This document shows, in pieces, positions 45,201 to 58,400 of a DNA stretch of 64,000 bases. The notes under the pieces are model-generated. The model made no database searches and was not told where the DNA came from. It was given only the letters and a program-made list of their open reading frames with translations. Source of the DNA: Glandiceps talaboti (Eukaryota; Hemichordata; Enteropneusta; Spengelidae). The stretch's first letter is position 1. Each line of letters starts with the position of its first letter. The stretch is from NCBI RefSeq assembly GCF_964340395.1, contig NC_135555.1:6074501-6138500 (forward strand), written 5' to 3'. The translations under genes and the position numbers were made by a program.

Positions 45201-46234
45201 ATGTTGATGGCGCTGGTCTGTGTTATTACACGGTTTGTTGATCTCTCGTTTTGTTAATTACTCTTTTATTGATGCAAAAAAGCATTGTCAATTTATATAT
45301 GCAAAATTCATAACAGCTTACCTTTTGCAAATCTTATTCTTTCGTCTAAAAGAATATCAAACCTAGCAAGGCTAATGGTGGTATTGAGCAATGTACTTGC
45401 AGCCTCCATGATCTATGATTACATTGAATACAGTTCAGAATGGTAAACATCCACACAGTTTGTTTGCCTTGATGAAAACTCATAATTTTTAGCCTTGCCA
45501 ACAATGTAGAAATGTAAACCAATTAAGTTTAATGTATGTATAATAACTAAATCAATAGGTCGGGCTATGTTTTAGGTGTTATCAAACGTATGTCTTTGTG
45601 TTTACACTAGGAGAACTCGCATATTTTCATGTTCAAAATCATCTACAAGGGTCGTTAAATAACATCAACACAAAAACGTAAATCAGTTCTCATGTTATGG
45701 CATTACTCATAATCAAGGTCGAGAAAAGCTCAACCTTACTTCAACCGATGTACGTTGCGAACCCCTAACCCCTCGCAAGCATTTATTTCAGAACGCCCCC
45801 TAGATATTTTAAAATATAATTTCCAACATGTAATTTCTAGATCAAGATAGCTCTGATGATGAGGAGCACGTTGTGTTTGGTGGAAAGAATTAATATAAAT
45901 TTCACACTTGACCTCAAAATCTGCCAGATTGTCCTGTACTATAAGTGATGATTGGTGTAAAAACTAAACTGTAATATATGATGGCTCCTTGAGTAGTATT
46001 ACAATCAATTAAAATAAACTGGTCTCATACCTTGTCATCAGATATTTCTGAATTATTAGTGTTGGATCCTGGTGATAGCGATAGAGTTGACAGCACTTCT
46101 ATCATATGTTCGGTTATTGGACCAGGTGCTGGTATTGTTGAATTGACTGTTAAACAATTTAATGAGGCACACTAGTGTGTAAGTTAAAAACATACATTAG
46201 TTTGCAATTAACCCCCCCCCCAAAAAAAAAAAAA

Positions 46235-46265
<31 letters not shown>

Positions 46266-48783
46266 AAAAAAGAAAAAAGTATCACATACAGTTTGCAAGT
46301 GGTCATATGGATGGGATACGGATATTTATTTTGGATATTCAAAGAATTGTTTTTTCTACTTAACAAACAATATAATTTGTAAAACACCATAAAATGTTCT
46401 ACTTACAGCTGCATAAGAACAAGGGTATTATTTTTTCGATCAGACAAACATATTTTCACTGAAAATTGTTATTATACCAATAACTGTCTTTTTCATCTAT
46501 ACCTTATAAGTAGTGAGTATGGTAATAAGTTGAAATCATTATTCATGGGGAGGGGGGGGGGGCGACGACTGAATTTTGGGTGCAGACCCCAAAATCGATT
46601 TGATATTTGATTTGATATACTGAACCCAATCTGATTAAAATCCGATGTAGTGTACACGGCACGGTTTCATTTTGACTGTTACGTTTAATGTCGTTTGTTC
46701 TTTTGTTCCTCTGCAACCTACTTCCTATACCAAAAGTAACACACATTTCTTGCAACTTACTGAGTAGAACACTGGGTTTCACATTCAATATTTTTCAAGT
46801 ACAAACTCACATAGTAAATTTGCTTTATTGTTATTCTCAGTGTACATCAGTGCCCTACACCAAGGTTGATATTTCCAGCCATTCCCTATAGTTTTCAACA
46901 TTATGACACTTGGCTAGTGGCTAGTGATATTAGAACTAACAAGTAACGCATATATACTTACATCTATCGACGAAGGCAACTGAGATTACACATTGGCTAT
47001 TTGGTATCCTAACCCAGCGAGACGTATAGCTTTCTGTTGTCCATACATGACATTTACTACCAATACCCACAGTTGTTCCTGTATGGTGAATAGAGATATC
47101 GGAGACGCCACCGTTACTATTAGCTAGTGTATACTTTCCCTGTACACCAGGACGCCTGTGTAATTTACCTATTGGGCCTGCAACACCAATTATTTCGGCA
47201 GTATTGGGTAATGTTGACATAGCAGTCATACAACAGCTGTCTGCCATTGGACCAGACCATGTTCCCTGCACACCTGGACGTGTCCACAAGTTCTTGTCTG
47301 GTCCAGCAGCTAGCAAAATGCCATTTGCTAAAGAAGTGACATCCATTACACAACAACTATTTGCTATTGGTCCTTGCCATGCTGCAGCAATATCAGTCCT
47401 TGTCACTAGTTGCCCATCCATATTGACACCCACAATAGTTCTATCAACCATAACAGTTATGGATTTAACGCAACAACTATTCTGGATGGGGCCTATCCAA
47501 CTTCTATTGACGTCACTCCATGTGTATATCATGTTGTCTTCTTGAATACCATACATTTCTGACAAAATACAATAAAACAATTATCCGATTAACACCCTTT
47601 CGTGGACTTATTTTGCAACTTTGGAAACGGGTTAAAGATTTGCGTAATTGGATTACAAACCTAAAGAGTTGAGGCAAACATGGAATCATTTCAGAGTTGA
47701 TAGAAGCGTGTTTAGTATAACTATTATTTTATCATCAAGCTCTAGAGAGCAGTAGAGTAGTCGACTATAACCGTAACTATACTTCATCCATGATGCCACT
47801 CGGGTAAAAGGTTCAGGGTACTAGAACACACTGAAACTTCCATTAACACCACTTATTTCTTTTGTAATTAATTTTACATTTAGTGCCATGTTTCTCAGTG
47901 TTTACTTTCCAAGATATCGTGTTTCTGGTACATGTGCAGGATAGTGACAGTTTCTATTTTCTATTTTCTACTTTTTGGTTGGAGCGGGGGAGAAGCAAAA
48001 TTGAAGGGCAAGATTTGATAAAGGCGCAACTCAAATACAATGTACGATGTTAACAAAAACTGTGTCAAAGCATGACTTGAATTATTAATTGAAGCAAGAG
48101 GGAAAATTGATCATGCTATTAATAATTGTTGATGGTTAAGTACAGTACATGACTGATTTACTTAGCAACTAATTAACCCATCTTGACTCGTTTAAATATC
48201 TGCACAATTTAATTATTCCCAATAAAAGGTGTATATTGTGTGACTACGCTATAATTGATCAAGGGCAATGTGCAGGTTTTAATTTCAAAAACACTTAGAA
48301 TACAAACTCAATACCAACTAGGTTTGTTTCTTACACCCTCTACATGTATCATGGCTGCAGACTGAATATGGTCGGTGCATTAAGAACTTAAGAAACACAA
48401 AGGATATTAAGGGGGATATAAAATGGAAATGATCATTGAAATTGATCAGACTTTAAAGTTTTTATTATATTTTAGAATGCAAATTTCTTCAGTGTACACA
48501 CTTTTTAAACATTATGTCCTTGCTTAGAGGTAAAATGCGTATATGAATAATGAAAACAATGAAATATTATCTTTCAGTTTCTTTTAACCTAAATGATATC
48601 TATTTCTGGTTTGAAAAAACACACGTGTGCGGCAATAGAATATATAGCAACAATCATTAAAACTATATAATTATGAACCTTACCTAGAGCTGCAGTTTTT
48701 CTAGTACTCGAAACCAAACAAAGAACAGCGAGAAAGGTTGTCCTGGAAAGGAGGTCCGTGCCCATGTACATGTTCCCGGCCAA
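42277..48783 (-). CDS. Polycystin-1-like protein: signal peptide, tectonin-like repeats, GAIN/REJ-like region (partial, 8 exons)
   Basis: Eight minus-strand exons join without a frame break: 48783-48684, 47558-46962, 46146-46031, 45412-45322, 44227-43908, 43663-43561, 43233-42992 and 42502-42277, giving 598 residues. Residues 1-33 are a signal peptide. Residues 34-232 hold about five beta-propeller-type repeats. Residues 271-525 resemble the GAIN/REJ segment of PKD1-like proteins (DIPTAAVLF, an INSSSVVMHLEAGS strand, then a DDMGGIIKG turn). Residues 525-598 form a beta-rich segment (LKVHLTLKSDEDV) like the part that follows it in that family. There are many N-glycosylation sequons. Exon 8 ends in phase 1, so more exons must follow, but none was found before the pentanucleotide satellite. 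An adhesion-GPCR-type GAIN protein is the alternative. Confidence 0.65.
42520..42710 (-). mobile_element. Probable LINE 3' tail next to exon 8 of the polycystin-like gene
   Basis: The plus strand reads GATAATAATAATTTTTATTG and then an A-rich, terminator-like noncoding stretch similar in style to the 3' ends at 818-1000 and 8895-8950 (an AAT-repeat tail next to a TTTATT hexamer). The tail end is about 20 bases from the exon 8 acceptor. No coding part is retained. Confidence 0.4.
44593..44784 (-). CDS. Possible transmembrane exon or small ORF nested in a polycystin-like intron
   Basis: A 63-residue minus-strand frame in the intron between exons 4 and 5 encodes a strong hydrophobic helix (YIILLLVCAVVLSLIVFWIY) flanked by basic residues. 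It has a possible phase-1 acceptor at GAGAG before 44778 and could serve as an alternative last exon that anchors a short isoform, with a stop at 44595-44593. Alternatively, ATG at 44784 to the GTGAGG donor near 44606 could be a first exon ending in phase 0. The acceptor has a weak pyrimidine tract. It may be chance. Confidence 0.3.
   Translation of the reverse strand: MRVVFRNWHKTIYYDKHGHYIILLLVCAVVLSLIVFWIYMFLRRMYVPAIVRNISKRQTMVRV
46225..46263. repeat. (AAAT)n microsatellite with flanking C- and A-runs
   Basis: A C-run at 46211-46219, an A-run and ten or so AAAT units in intron 2 of the polycystin-like gene. Confidence 0.9.
46962..47558 (-). CDS. Exon 2 of the polycystin-like gene: tectonin-like repeats with vicinal cysteines
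   Basis: One 597-base phase 1-1 exon encoding about five repeats of 36 to 40 residues. The consensus is W-x-G-P-I-x-N-S-C-C-V near the start of each unit and V-G-x-x-x-D/G-x-x-L-x-T-R at its end. The first three repeats have a Cys-Cys pair at the same place, the fourth has Gly-Gly and the fifth Gln-Cys. Repeats of this kind build beta-propellers in tectonins and related invertebrate lectins that bind bacterial or sulfated glycans. Function here is inferred. The frame is open and the splice sites (TTTGTCAG and GTAAGT) are strong. Confidence 0.75.
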
Positions 48784-51700
48784 GTCGTCTTTCTTGTGAT
48801 GTCAAGCTCTGGTCCAAGTTTTGTGAAGCTTGTTCAGCGCATACACTCGTTATCATTCGTTCCAGAGTGTTCAATAAACGAAAATTATTTTCTTTTGTGA
48901 TACTGAAAATTTCATTAATTGGTGCAATAAACAGGATGTTAAACTCCGCCCATTCCCTATTAGTCATTAACTGAAGCTAAATATTTAATCTAGTAATCAT
49001 GAATTCCACACAGCAAAGTTAAGAACGCACAGACTCGTCAATCATGGTCATAAAATATACATACATGTACATACATATACAATTGATTAGAAGCTAATCA
49101 AAGTATCAATGGTTAAAAATAGAGAAAAACTTTCATTGTTAAACATTGTTCCAAAATTTGTTTGATAGGATCTGTATTAGCGTAAATTAATGATGGGCTC
49201 ATCGAATTATTGGAACAGTTCATTACTAATAATCTCAATACAATAAAAGACATATGAACAAATGAGAACAAGTGAGAAGGATCTGCAGAAGAAATTCGTT
49301 TTAAGATATATCTTCTGTATATTATTCAATCAAACCAAATGTTTAAGCATGGTGTTGGTTCTTATTTTCTGTGTATGTGTTTGTAGCTCTCCTTCCCCTT
49401 TCCTCCCCTCCGCACGCGTTGTATGTATGTATGTATGTATGTATGTATGTATGTATGTATGTATGTAGTTATTTATTTGGAACACAGTTTCTAAGCTTCA
49501 TGTGATAAACATTGAAGCCTACGATATAATTTTACCTTTGCATCCACACTATACGTGTTCCCATTCTCTGATATGGCTCGACACAAACATCTTTAGGGTC
49601 AAACTGAAATTTGCACGACAACTTCAGAAGTTTTGTTGATAAGGTCACCCTGGGAGGGTCAATTCAATTCAATTCAATCTTTATTACACTACACACACGA
49701 CCAGAGTGTGTGGTATGGTAGAAATTGTGAAAAAAACAACATGAGATATATAAAAGGTTCACAGTTGATAAGATTAAAAAGTACACAATCAACTTGCTAA
49801 ATGTAACCATTCAATTGTCTTCATCCATGTTATGAGAGGTAACCTTTCTGATAATATACCAACCCATGACCTCGACGTTCATATCTAAGGTCAATAAGCA
49901 ATTTATCCAATATTAGCAACATTGTGCACATGTATACACATGTGTCAGTACAGCTATACCTGCAAACCGACCTCTGACCTTGACAACCATTATCTAGACT
50001 CGATAGTCATTTGATGAATACAGTAAGTTTTTCTTTCATCTGGACACGATTTAAAGTTTAAGCGCATCTAGCTAGTCAGAGTGGATTTGGCTCATATATT
50101 ACATTAAAAGTCTATTTTGTCTTTTGTACTGTAGTGTATTTTGGAGTATGAGTAGACATTGCTATAAATGATGTCATGAACAACTAACATTCCTTCCATG
50201 ATAGTAGCTTGTTTTGTATTATGTATTAAGGACGAATTTCATTCATTTTCTGAGTAATTTCTCCGTCTGGCTGTGAAAATGTAAACTTTCGTTATGCATA
50301 CACGTATTACCTTGAAAGACTGTGAGCTGATTTCTATGTAGTATACTGATCACGAGTTCACGCTTCGTGGTAAGGGTAAATTGAGGTCAATGAATATATA
50401 ATGAGTTCTAGGAAGTAGAAGAGAAAGAAGTGTCAGATTCGTAGTACAAAAGGTCGTTACAATGGTGCTTGTCTCACCTGTTCCGCCTACTTTATTTTGT
50501 ACATACCAGATCTAGCTGGTGATAGAGCCACCCCTAGTCTCGACTGTTCAGTCTTTGCATACCGACACTGCTTTGGTGAGTTCTCCTTGCATGATTCGGT
50601 CAAGCTGTCATCTTGTGGTAAACACGTCTCTCCGTTGCCAATTGTGCGCCAAATGATGTGACTGTGTAGGTAGTACAGCGGGTCGATTTACAGACGTGAC
50701 ATATGTAGTGAGTATACCCAGAGTATATAAGCCTTATATATAAGATTATGACGTTTTAGATTTATTTCATGATATGATGATGAAATCACATTGAAATGAG
50801 ATTATCGTACTAAGCACCTAACAAATACATGGGGATATTTAATATATGGGAATACTACGTTTATTTTCGATTTACTCTGTCTGGTTTCTTTATTCATATG
50901 TCAATGACCTCATCACTGTGCTTATAGCAATCACGGACTGTGAAGCACTATTTTTATATTACGATGCCGGTAGAACAGAAACCGGTTACTAATAAGTTAG
51001 ATATTTATAAAATGGAAGAAATGACATATTTACACCAAACATAACTGAAATTTAACATCAATTGTTAGCGTTCTTAGGAGTTTTTATAATGTAAAGCTAA
51101 ACAGATCTAACAGGAATGCATTTCTTGTGGTATAACATTTCGGCGTCTGTTAATATATTAAAGCGCCGGCGCAAAGAGGTTAGTGGTTTTACGATGATCA
51201 CAGGAAGGTGTCGCAGAGTTAAGATGCTCGTGTGAACACAATGAGTCCGTGTACATGTGAAGTATATGTTCAGAGATTCCACCAGCGAAGTTTCAAAATA
51301 TGTTTATTTTAACATTTTGAATAGTTACGAATACAACGTGTGATGTATAAATACTACCTGACAATTCCAATAGTGTCAATTTATATGTCTGATCCGGTAT
51401 ATCAACGCTGAGTTTAAAATTAATTTTTTCATAGAGATCAGGGGGTATTTTTTATGTACAGGAAAAAAAATACAACTTGGGAAAAACGGGATTTCAAGCG
51501 ATAATTTGACACGGAAGTGTTAAAACCAGTTAGTTTATATACACCCATATATAGCTCGCACACGGAAGTGCATGTATTGGACCTGAGACTCTAACAATAA
51601 CATACAACCCGTATAGCGGATAATTTAGTAGGCAATTCGTTTAGTAGTTTTGAAGTTTCTCTCTTCAAATTTTACCCGGTATAAACTTATACACGAGTCG

Positions 51701-52420
51701 ACTGTCTTTAAATCGAATGTATGTGCAAATTACATGTCGTGAATATGATATATAGAGGTGACTGAATTCCACTTATCCTATAATACACGATTAATTATAA
51801 CCTTGAATCCATGTCGTCGGTCATTTAGTAGGCCTAATTCTATAGAACCTATACACGGACTTCAAATTCCAATGAAATAAACATGGCGAATCTGGATTCT
51901 ACGAAAACAAAACGAAAGCTTTAGGTTGAGCTTTTTTTTCACAGTAGCAGATCAACACTTGGACTTATGCCAGTGTGTGGGTGGGTGGGTAATGATTAGA
52001 ACAGCCTTTTCAGTTTATAAATGTAAATAACCCAAACTCTACATTAAAACTGCAACTGTTAACTGAAGAAATAACCCCAATGAAACAATTTCGAAAGATA
52101 CTGAAAAAAAACCTAATATGTCAATTGTTGTACAACTGTACCTTCTAGTAGTTGGTTCAGTTCTATCAAAACATTTTGTTATCGTCTTTCCCAGTATACA
52201 TGGAACATGGTTCGTGGTTCGTGCACGTGGTTCGTGGTTCATGGTTCATGGTTCATGGCTCATGTATGTCTTCATGGGAATTATGCATTTAAAAATGTTA
52301 TTGGCACAAAGTTATAATCTTGTTAAGTATAACCAGAAATGCGAGATTTTGTGTGTTAAAGATGAGCCTCCTAACGAATGATAATGTCACTTTCTGTTCC
52401 TAGTTCTTGAACTTTTGCAG
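48784..52420. other. Divergent intergenic region between the polycystin-like gene and ZNFX1
   Basis: These two genes point away from each other, so both promoters should lie here. I recognise no core promoter. It contains a (GTAT)n array (49422-49466), a probable LINE tail on the minus strand with (AATTC)n and TTTATT at 49660-49690, and a heptanucleotide tandem (TGGTTCG/TGGTTCA units) at about 52205-52262. Around 51899-51916 two GAAA half-sites occur in GAAAACAAAACGAAAG, but the spacing is not that of a canonical interferon-response element. Confidence 0.5.
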
Positions 52421-52470
52421 ATGCTGTTTGACCGAATACTCTTCCGTCCCTAGAAGGCAAACTACTTGAA
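52421..52470 (+). other. Likely 5' UTR segment of ZNFX1 after a splice acceptor
   Basis: ACTTTTGCAG ends at 52420, giving a good acceptor 50 bases before the start codon. The 5' UTR is therefore probably split by an intron whose upstream exon was not identified. An in-frame TGA about 14 codons before the ATG excludes a longer N-terminus from this exon. Confidence 0.45.
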
Positions 52471-55400
52471 ATGCATCGACCTTATGGAAGAACACAAGAT
52501 GGGGAAGGCAGGTGTCCAGAAAGGGGGAGAGGGAGAGGTAGAGCGAGGGGAAGGCCTTCTTCAGCAGGACCTAGAATTGAGAATACAAGTGGAAAGAGTT
52601 ATGCTACGCAAGGAGCAATTCCAAAACATTGGAATAATCACAGAAGAGGCACACATAATCATAAACTAACCATCGATACCCTTCAAAATTTGTACGAGAA
52701 GGATACCAGAGAAATCGTTTTCTCTCTTTGCCAGAACACCGGAGACTTTCGCAAATTGTTGAATGAAGACAGTACTAGGTTTCCCAATGATATTATCCTG
52801 ATCTTGAGAGTGATTAGCAGAGCAAGTACATGTACATCAATTCCACAGAATGTCATTAGCCTCCTCAGTACAGTAAGCGCATCTGATTTCCTCACTCGTC
52901 ACGTGCCTTCGCGACTTTCAGCCATCATTGCTGGTATTCTACAAGGAACCTTTGACAGTAATTCAGAGTCTATAATTCGTCACGTGATTGTGATTTTGAA
53001 GGCAATCTTGCAACGCACTCCTAGTCTGTTTATCCAGATGGCTACCACTTTGAATCTCCTGAAGTCAATTGTCAATTTATCGAAAGAAAATGGCGTTGGT
53101 ATGGATGACGAAATATGCAAAGAGGTGTGCAATCTTGATGAAGACAGAGAAGAAGAGCTCAAGAACATCCGTGCTGGCCATATGGAATTGACACTCAAAG
53201 GCCAAAGTCAGACAGCTGGGCAAAAGTTTGATGTTCAAAGTCTTACCCCACCTGATGATTTCCATGACATTCCAACAATCCCCGGTGTTGCTGATATTGT
53301 CATGAATAGACGACCCTTTATTAGGCCAAATATAGCAAAAGGGTCCTTCAAGTCCATTGATCACTATCTAGATGTACAATACCGTCTCTTAAGGGAGGAC
53401 TTTGTTTCTCCATTGCGTGCTGGGATCAAGGAGTATCTTCAAAACCAAGCCTTGCCAAGGTCACAGCGTAGTAGACCAAGTGATGTCCGTATATATGAAA
53501 ATGTATATGTACTGACACCAACCTGCTCCAGAAACGAAGGGATATGTCACACTATAAGGCTCGATACGAATGCATTACGACGTGTCCGTTGGCACACAAG
53601 TAAACGCTTGATATATGGTTCATTAGTATGTCTATCAAGGAACAACTTCAGAACTATACTATTTGCAACAGTCGCAAATAGGGAAATACGAGACCTTGAA
53701 AGAGGAATCACTTCTATAAAATTTCTCCATCTTGAAGATGTTTTGAATGAATTAGATGACCAAGCCTTCGTCATGGTGGAGTCCACTGCTTTTTTTGAAT
53801 CGTATCGGTATGTGTTGGATCAGCTGAAAGAATTCGATGGTGCTACACTACCATTTGCTAGACACGTTGTATTTTGTGAAAAGGATGTAGAAATACCAAG
53901 ATATCTGATGTCTGAGGATGATGATGATGATGACCTGCAGAATGATGTTAATGGAACTTTGGAAGATCTTATATCCTTTGATAGGAACTCAGTTGGAGGC
54001 ATGTCAGCACCACATCATCGAACTAAGGATGGTTATCACTATGACTTCAGTCCAATTTTGAAAGCTCACAAACCCATACAGCAAATGAGACACAGTAACC
54101 ATCTCATACCGCAAAGACGGCACACTGAGCACTTGATACCGATTCTTGAACTGGATTCCTGGCCAACTGCAGATGACTTAGGACTTGATGACTCCCAGGT
54201 GAATGCTTTGAAGACAGCACTCACCAAAGAGTTTGCAATTATACAAGGGCCACCTGGTACTGGGAAGACATACCTTGGTCTAAAGATTGTGCAGATGTTA
54301 CTCTGTAACCATCGTTTCTGGTCCCAACCACAAATAAATGATGATGTAGAAGCCACTGGATCTCCTATCTTGGTAGTATGTTACACAAATCATGCCCTTG
54401 ACCAGTTTTTGGAGGGTATTTTGACTTTTCTCGAACATGGCATTGTCCGTATTGGCAGCAGAAGTAAAAGTGAAGTGCTCGAGCCGTTCAATATAGCCAG
54501 ACTAAGAGATAGAAGTGCTGGGAAACATCTTTTTGATGATATAGCAAATTGCAGTGAAGAGATTATGAAGGCATTCAGTAATGTTGAAAATGGAAGAAAG
54601 TTTGGCATGGGTGAAAATGTGCTCCCCTGTCTCCCACGAAATCATATTGAGAGCCTTATGCAATGTCCTACACAGGGTTTACATGCCCAATATATAATTG
54701 CAGCATTACATTACTGGTTACTCGAAAAGATTCTTGATGAAAAGGAGCCAGATGTTAAGGATCCTGACAAAGTCGTCAATGGCCAAGTCGTCGATGGCCA
54801 AATGTATACAAATGGAAGTGCTTTAAATGAAAATATAGCTGGTAAAGCAAATGATGGCAATGATACCATTGATGTACAAGCTGAAACTGACTTCATTAAT
54901 GAGCTGAGGCAGCTTGATGATCAACAAACTTCACAGACAAAGACAACTGACGACACCATTACTGCAGAAGATTTGGAATTTTGGCACAAGTTATTCGAAC
55001 AGTTTAACCAATCACCATATAAAAAGTCCAAACAAAGACGTTTTGGAGGGAAAAGAGATATACGAAAATGGAAGAGATATCATTCAGAGATACTGCAGGA
55101 TTTCCTAACAGATACAGCTTCAATGACTGAGGCAAAAGCCCAAAGTATAACAAATATCTGGTCACTACATCTTGCAGATAGATGGAGAATATATCGTCAT
55201 TGGTTCTACAAATGGACATCATCTAAATCTGTTGAACTCGCTGCAGTGATACAGAAGTATGATAACCTTATCGGTCAAGTAAAAGAGCATAGAGAAGAGG
55301 CAGACCGACAACAATTAAGTAATGCTAAAGTAATTGGCATGACAACCACGGGAGCATCAAAGTATGGGGCACTTTTAAAGATGATTAAACCGAAAATTGT

Positions 55401-58400
55401 CATTGTTGAAGAGGCAGCAGAAGTGTTGGAATCACATATCATAACTTCTCTTTCTTCAGAATGCCAACATTTAATTTTGATTGGTGACCATGAACAACTT
55501 CGACCAAACCCAACAGTCTTTGAGCTCAACACAAAGTTCAATCTTGGTATATCTTTGTTCGAGAGGATGGTGAAGAATGGATTACACTGTGAGCAACTAC
55601 ATCTTCAACACAGAATGCGTCCAGAAATAGCTGAGATGATGAAATTTATCTATGATAATCTACGGAACCATGATTCTGTATACAACTATGATGACATTCA
55701 TGGTGTGCATAAGAATATCTTCTTTGTGGAACATCAACAGGAAGAAACATTTATGGAGGATATCAGGAGTTTCTCAAGTTCCCACGAGGCAAACTTTCTG
55801 GTTGCTCTGTGCCAGTACTTTCTCAAACAAGGATATGAACCATCTCAGATAACTATACTTACCATGTATACTGCTCAGTTGATACAATTGAAAAATCTGA
55901 TGCCTAAAAGCTCATTTTATGGCGTCCGAGTATGTCCAGTTGATAACTTCCAAGGGGAAGAGAATGACATAATTTTGTTGTCATTGGTCCGCAGTAATCC
56001 ACAGGGAAAGATGGGATTTCTGAATATAACAAATCGTGTTTGTGTTGCATTAAGCAGAGCAAGAATGGGATTCTATTGTATTGGCAATTTCAAACTTCTT
56101 GGAAAGAACCGACTTTGGGGAGAAATCATCAAACATCTTCAAGAAAAGGGAAGTATTGGGAGAACATTGAAATTATTCTGCCGAAATCATCCAGATACTG
56201 TCACTGAATGTTTCAGGGCTGAAGATTTCAAGGCTGTGCCAGAGGGTGGATGTAATCTGCGATGTGAGTGCAGGTTAGATTGCGGTCATGCATGCAGACT
56301 ATTTTGTCATCCAAAGGATGCAAATCATAAGGAATATAAATGCAACCTGCCATGTGCTAGGGAATGTGATGGAGGACATCTTTGCAAACTTCGGTGCTAT
56401 AAGGATTGTGGAAAGTGTATGATCAAAGTTGAGAAAGTAGTCCCACGTTGTAGTCACATTGAGACCATGTTCTGCCATGTCAGGCCTGAAGACCATAGAT
56501 GTCTCGCAAAGTGTCGAACAGTATGTGAACGACATCATCCTTGTCCAGATCCATGCTATGCATATTGTCATCCCTGCAAGATACCAGTTGCAAAAACTAT
56601 TCCTGTATGTGGACACACACAAATGGTACCATGCCATCAAAATCCTGAATCCTTCCATTGCAAGGCACCTTGTCCAAAATCATGTGAGAAGGGGCACCCC
56701 TGCAAACAGCTGTGTCATGAAAGTTGCAAACCATGTAATGTCAAGATTGAAAAGACAATACCTGCTTGTGGACATACTCAAATGGTACCATGCCATCAAG
56801 ACCCGACTACATTTTCCTGTATGGAACCATGTCCTAAAAAATGTATCCGGGGACATCCATGCCCATTAGATTGCCACCAGGGATGTACAGATTGTCAAGT
56901 CAAAATTCCTAAGATAATGCCGTCATGTCACCATGTACAAATTATGAAATGTTCAAAACGTCGACGGGATCATTTGTGCAAGGAACCGTGTGAAAAGATA
57001 TTTGCATGTGGACATCACTGTACAGAAAAGTGTTCTGATAGCTGTCCAGAAGAGTGTCATGTCAATGTAACAAGGAAGTTGCCGATGTGCGGACACACTC
57101 AGTCAATGGAATGTTCAGAAGATGTGAATCTCTACAACTGTGGCCTGCCATGTGAAAGGTCACTACCTTGTGGACATCCTTGCACAAAAAAATGTGGTGA
57201 AGTATGCAATGTTGCATGTAAGGTTCAAGTGCTTCATGATGATTGGCCTTGTGGTCATAAAGTTCGAGGACCATGCCATCTTACTCCTGATCAATGTATT
57301 GAGATCTGTGGCATGAAGCTTGACTGTGAGCATGACTGCAAAGCAATTTGTCATCGCTGTCAAATTTATGGATATGGAAATCATCCACTTTGTGAGATGC
57401 CATGCTCTAAGAAACTTGCCTGTGGGCATAACTGCACAAACCTATGTCATGAAGAATGTACTAGTGGTTGCCTACAGAGTGTAGAACGCAAAATTCAAGA
57501 ATGTGGACATACCGTCAAAATGGCATGTTGCGAGGAGAAGACTTTGCTATGCCAGAAATATTGTGGCTATGCTTTACCATGTGGTCACAGATGTCGTGGG
57601 AAATGTGGAATATGCAGATCACTTGGAAGTCACAACATCTGCAGTCAACAATGTAACCGTCGACTTCTTTGTGGACATACCTGTAGAAGTTTATGTCATT
57701 TACCATGTGGTCCATGCCCCGCAAGGCATAATCAAGTATGTGAGCATGGTACTCGTGGGAGGCTGTGCCATCTGCAATGTGCCTGGAATTGCAAACATCA
57801 CCAATGTTCAAGGAAATGTTATGAGCCCTGTGACAGACCGCCATGTGACCATCCATGTCATTTTAAGCTTAAGTGTAGGCACAAATGTGTTGGCGTTTGT
57901 TCTGAACCATGTCCTCAACTATGCAGAGTGTGTAACAAGCAAAGACTTGAAGCCGCAGCAGCATACTATGGTAGACGCTACTCTGATGATATGCGATTCA
58001 TACAGCTAAGTTGTGGCCACGTCTTCACTGTTGAAGATGTTGACAGATTGATGATGGGCATTTCATCTGTTCATGGGGGTTTTCAAGTTGGCCTCAAAAC
58101 ATGCCCTTCATGTTATAAGCCAATTGAAGGCTGTAGGCGGTACAATTCTGTCATAAAAGATGTCATGGTATCCATAGAGGAGATGGACAGAAAGGATGCA
58201 ATGTTTATAGACCCAGCCAGAGAATACATCAGGAAATTGATTTCAACACATATTTCACAAGAACACAGACCATCATTTGAAGCAATATGTACAGATGTAA
58301 ACACGCTTGAAAGAGTAACACAGACTGAAAAGCACATACGATGGTATAGGACTGTGTCAGTTTGGTATGTTTTGTCTTGTGATGTCCTGAATGCAATACT

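Noticed and set aside
47204-47545. 113-residue plus-strand frame
   Set aside because: Antisense shadow of the tectonin-like exon. The minus strand has the repeats and splice sites.
51895-51920. Interferon-response-like element (GAAAACAAAACGAAAG) 550 bases upstream of ZNFX1
   Set aside because: The two GAAA half-sites are 11 bases apart, not the canonical 6, and such A-rich words are common here.
57503-58009. 168-residue overlapping frame inside ZNFX1
   Set aside because: Shifted-frame shadow of the cysteine-rich zinc-finger array.
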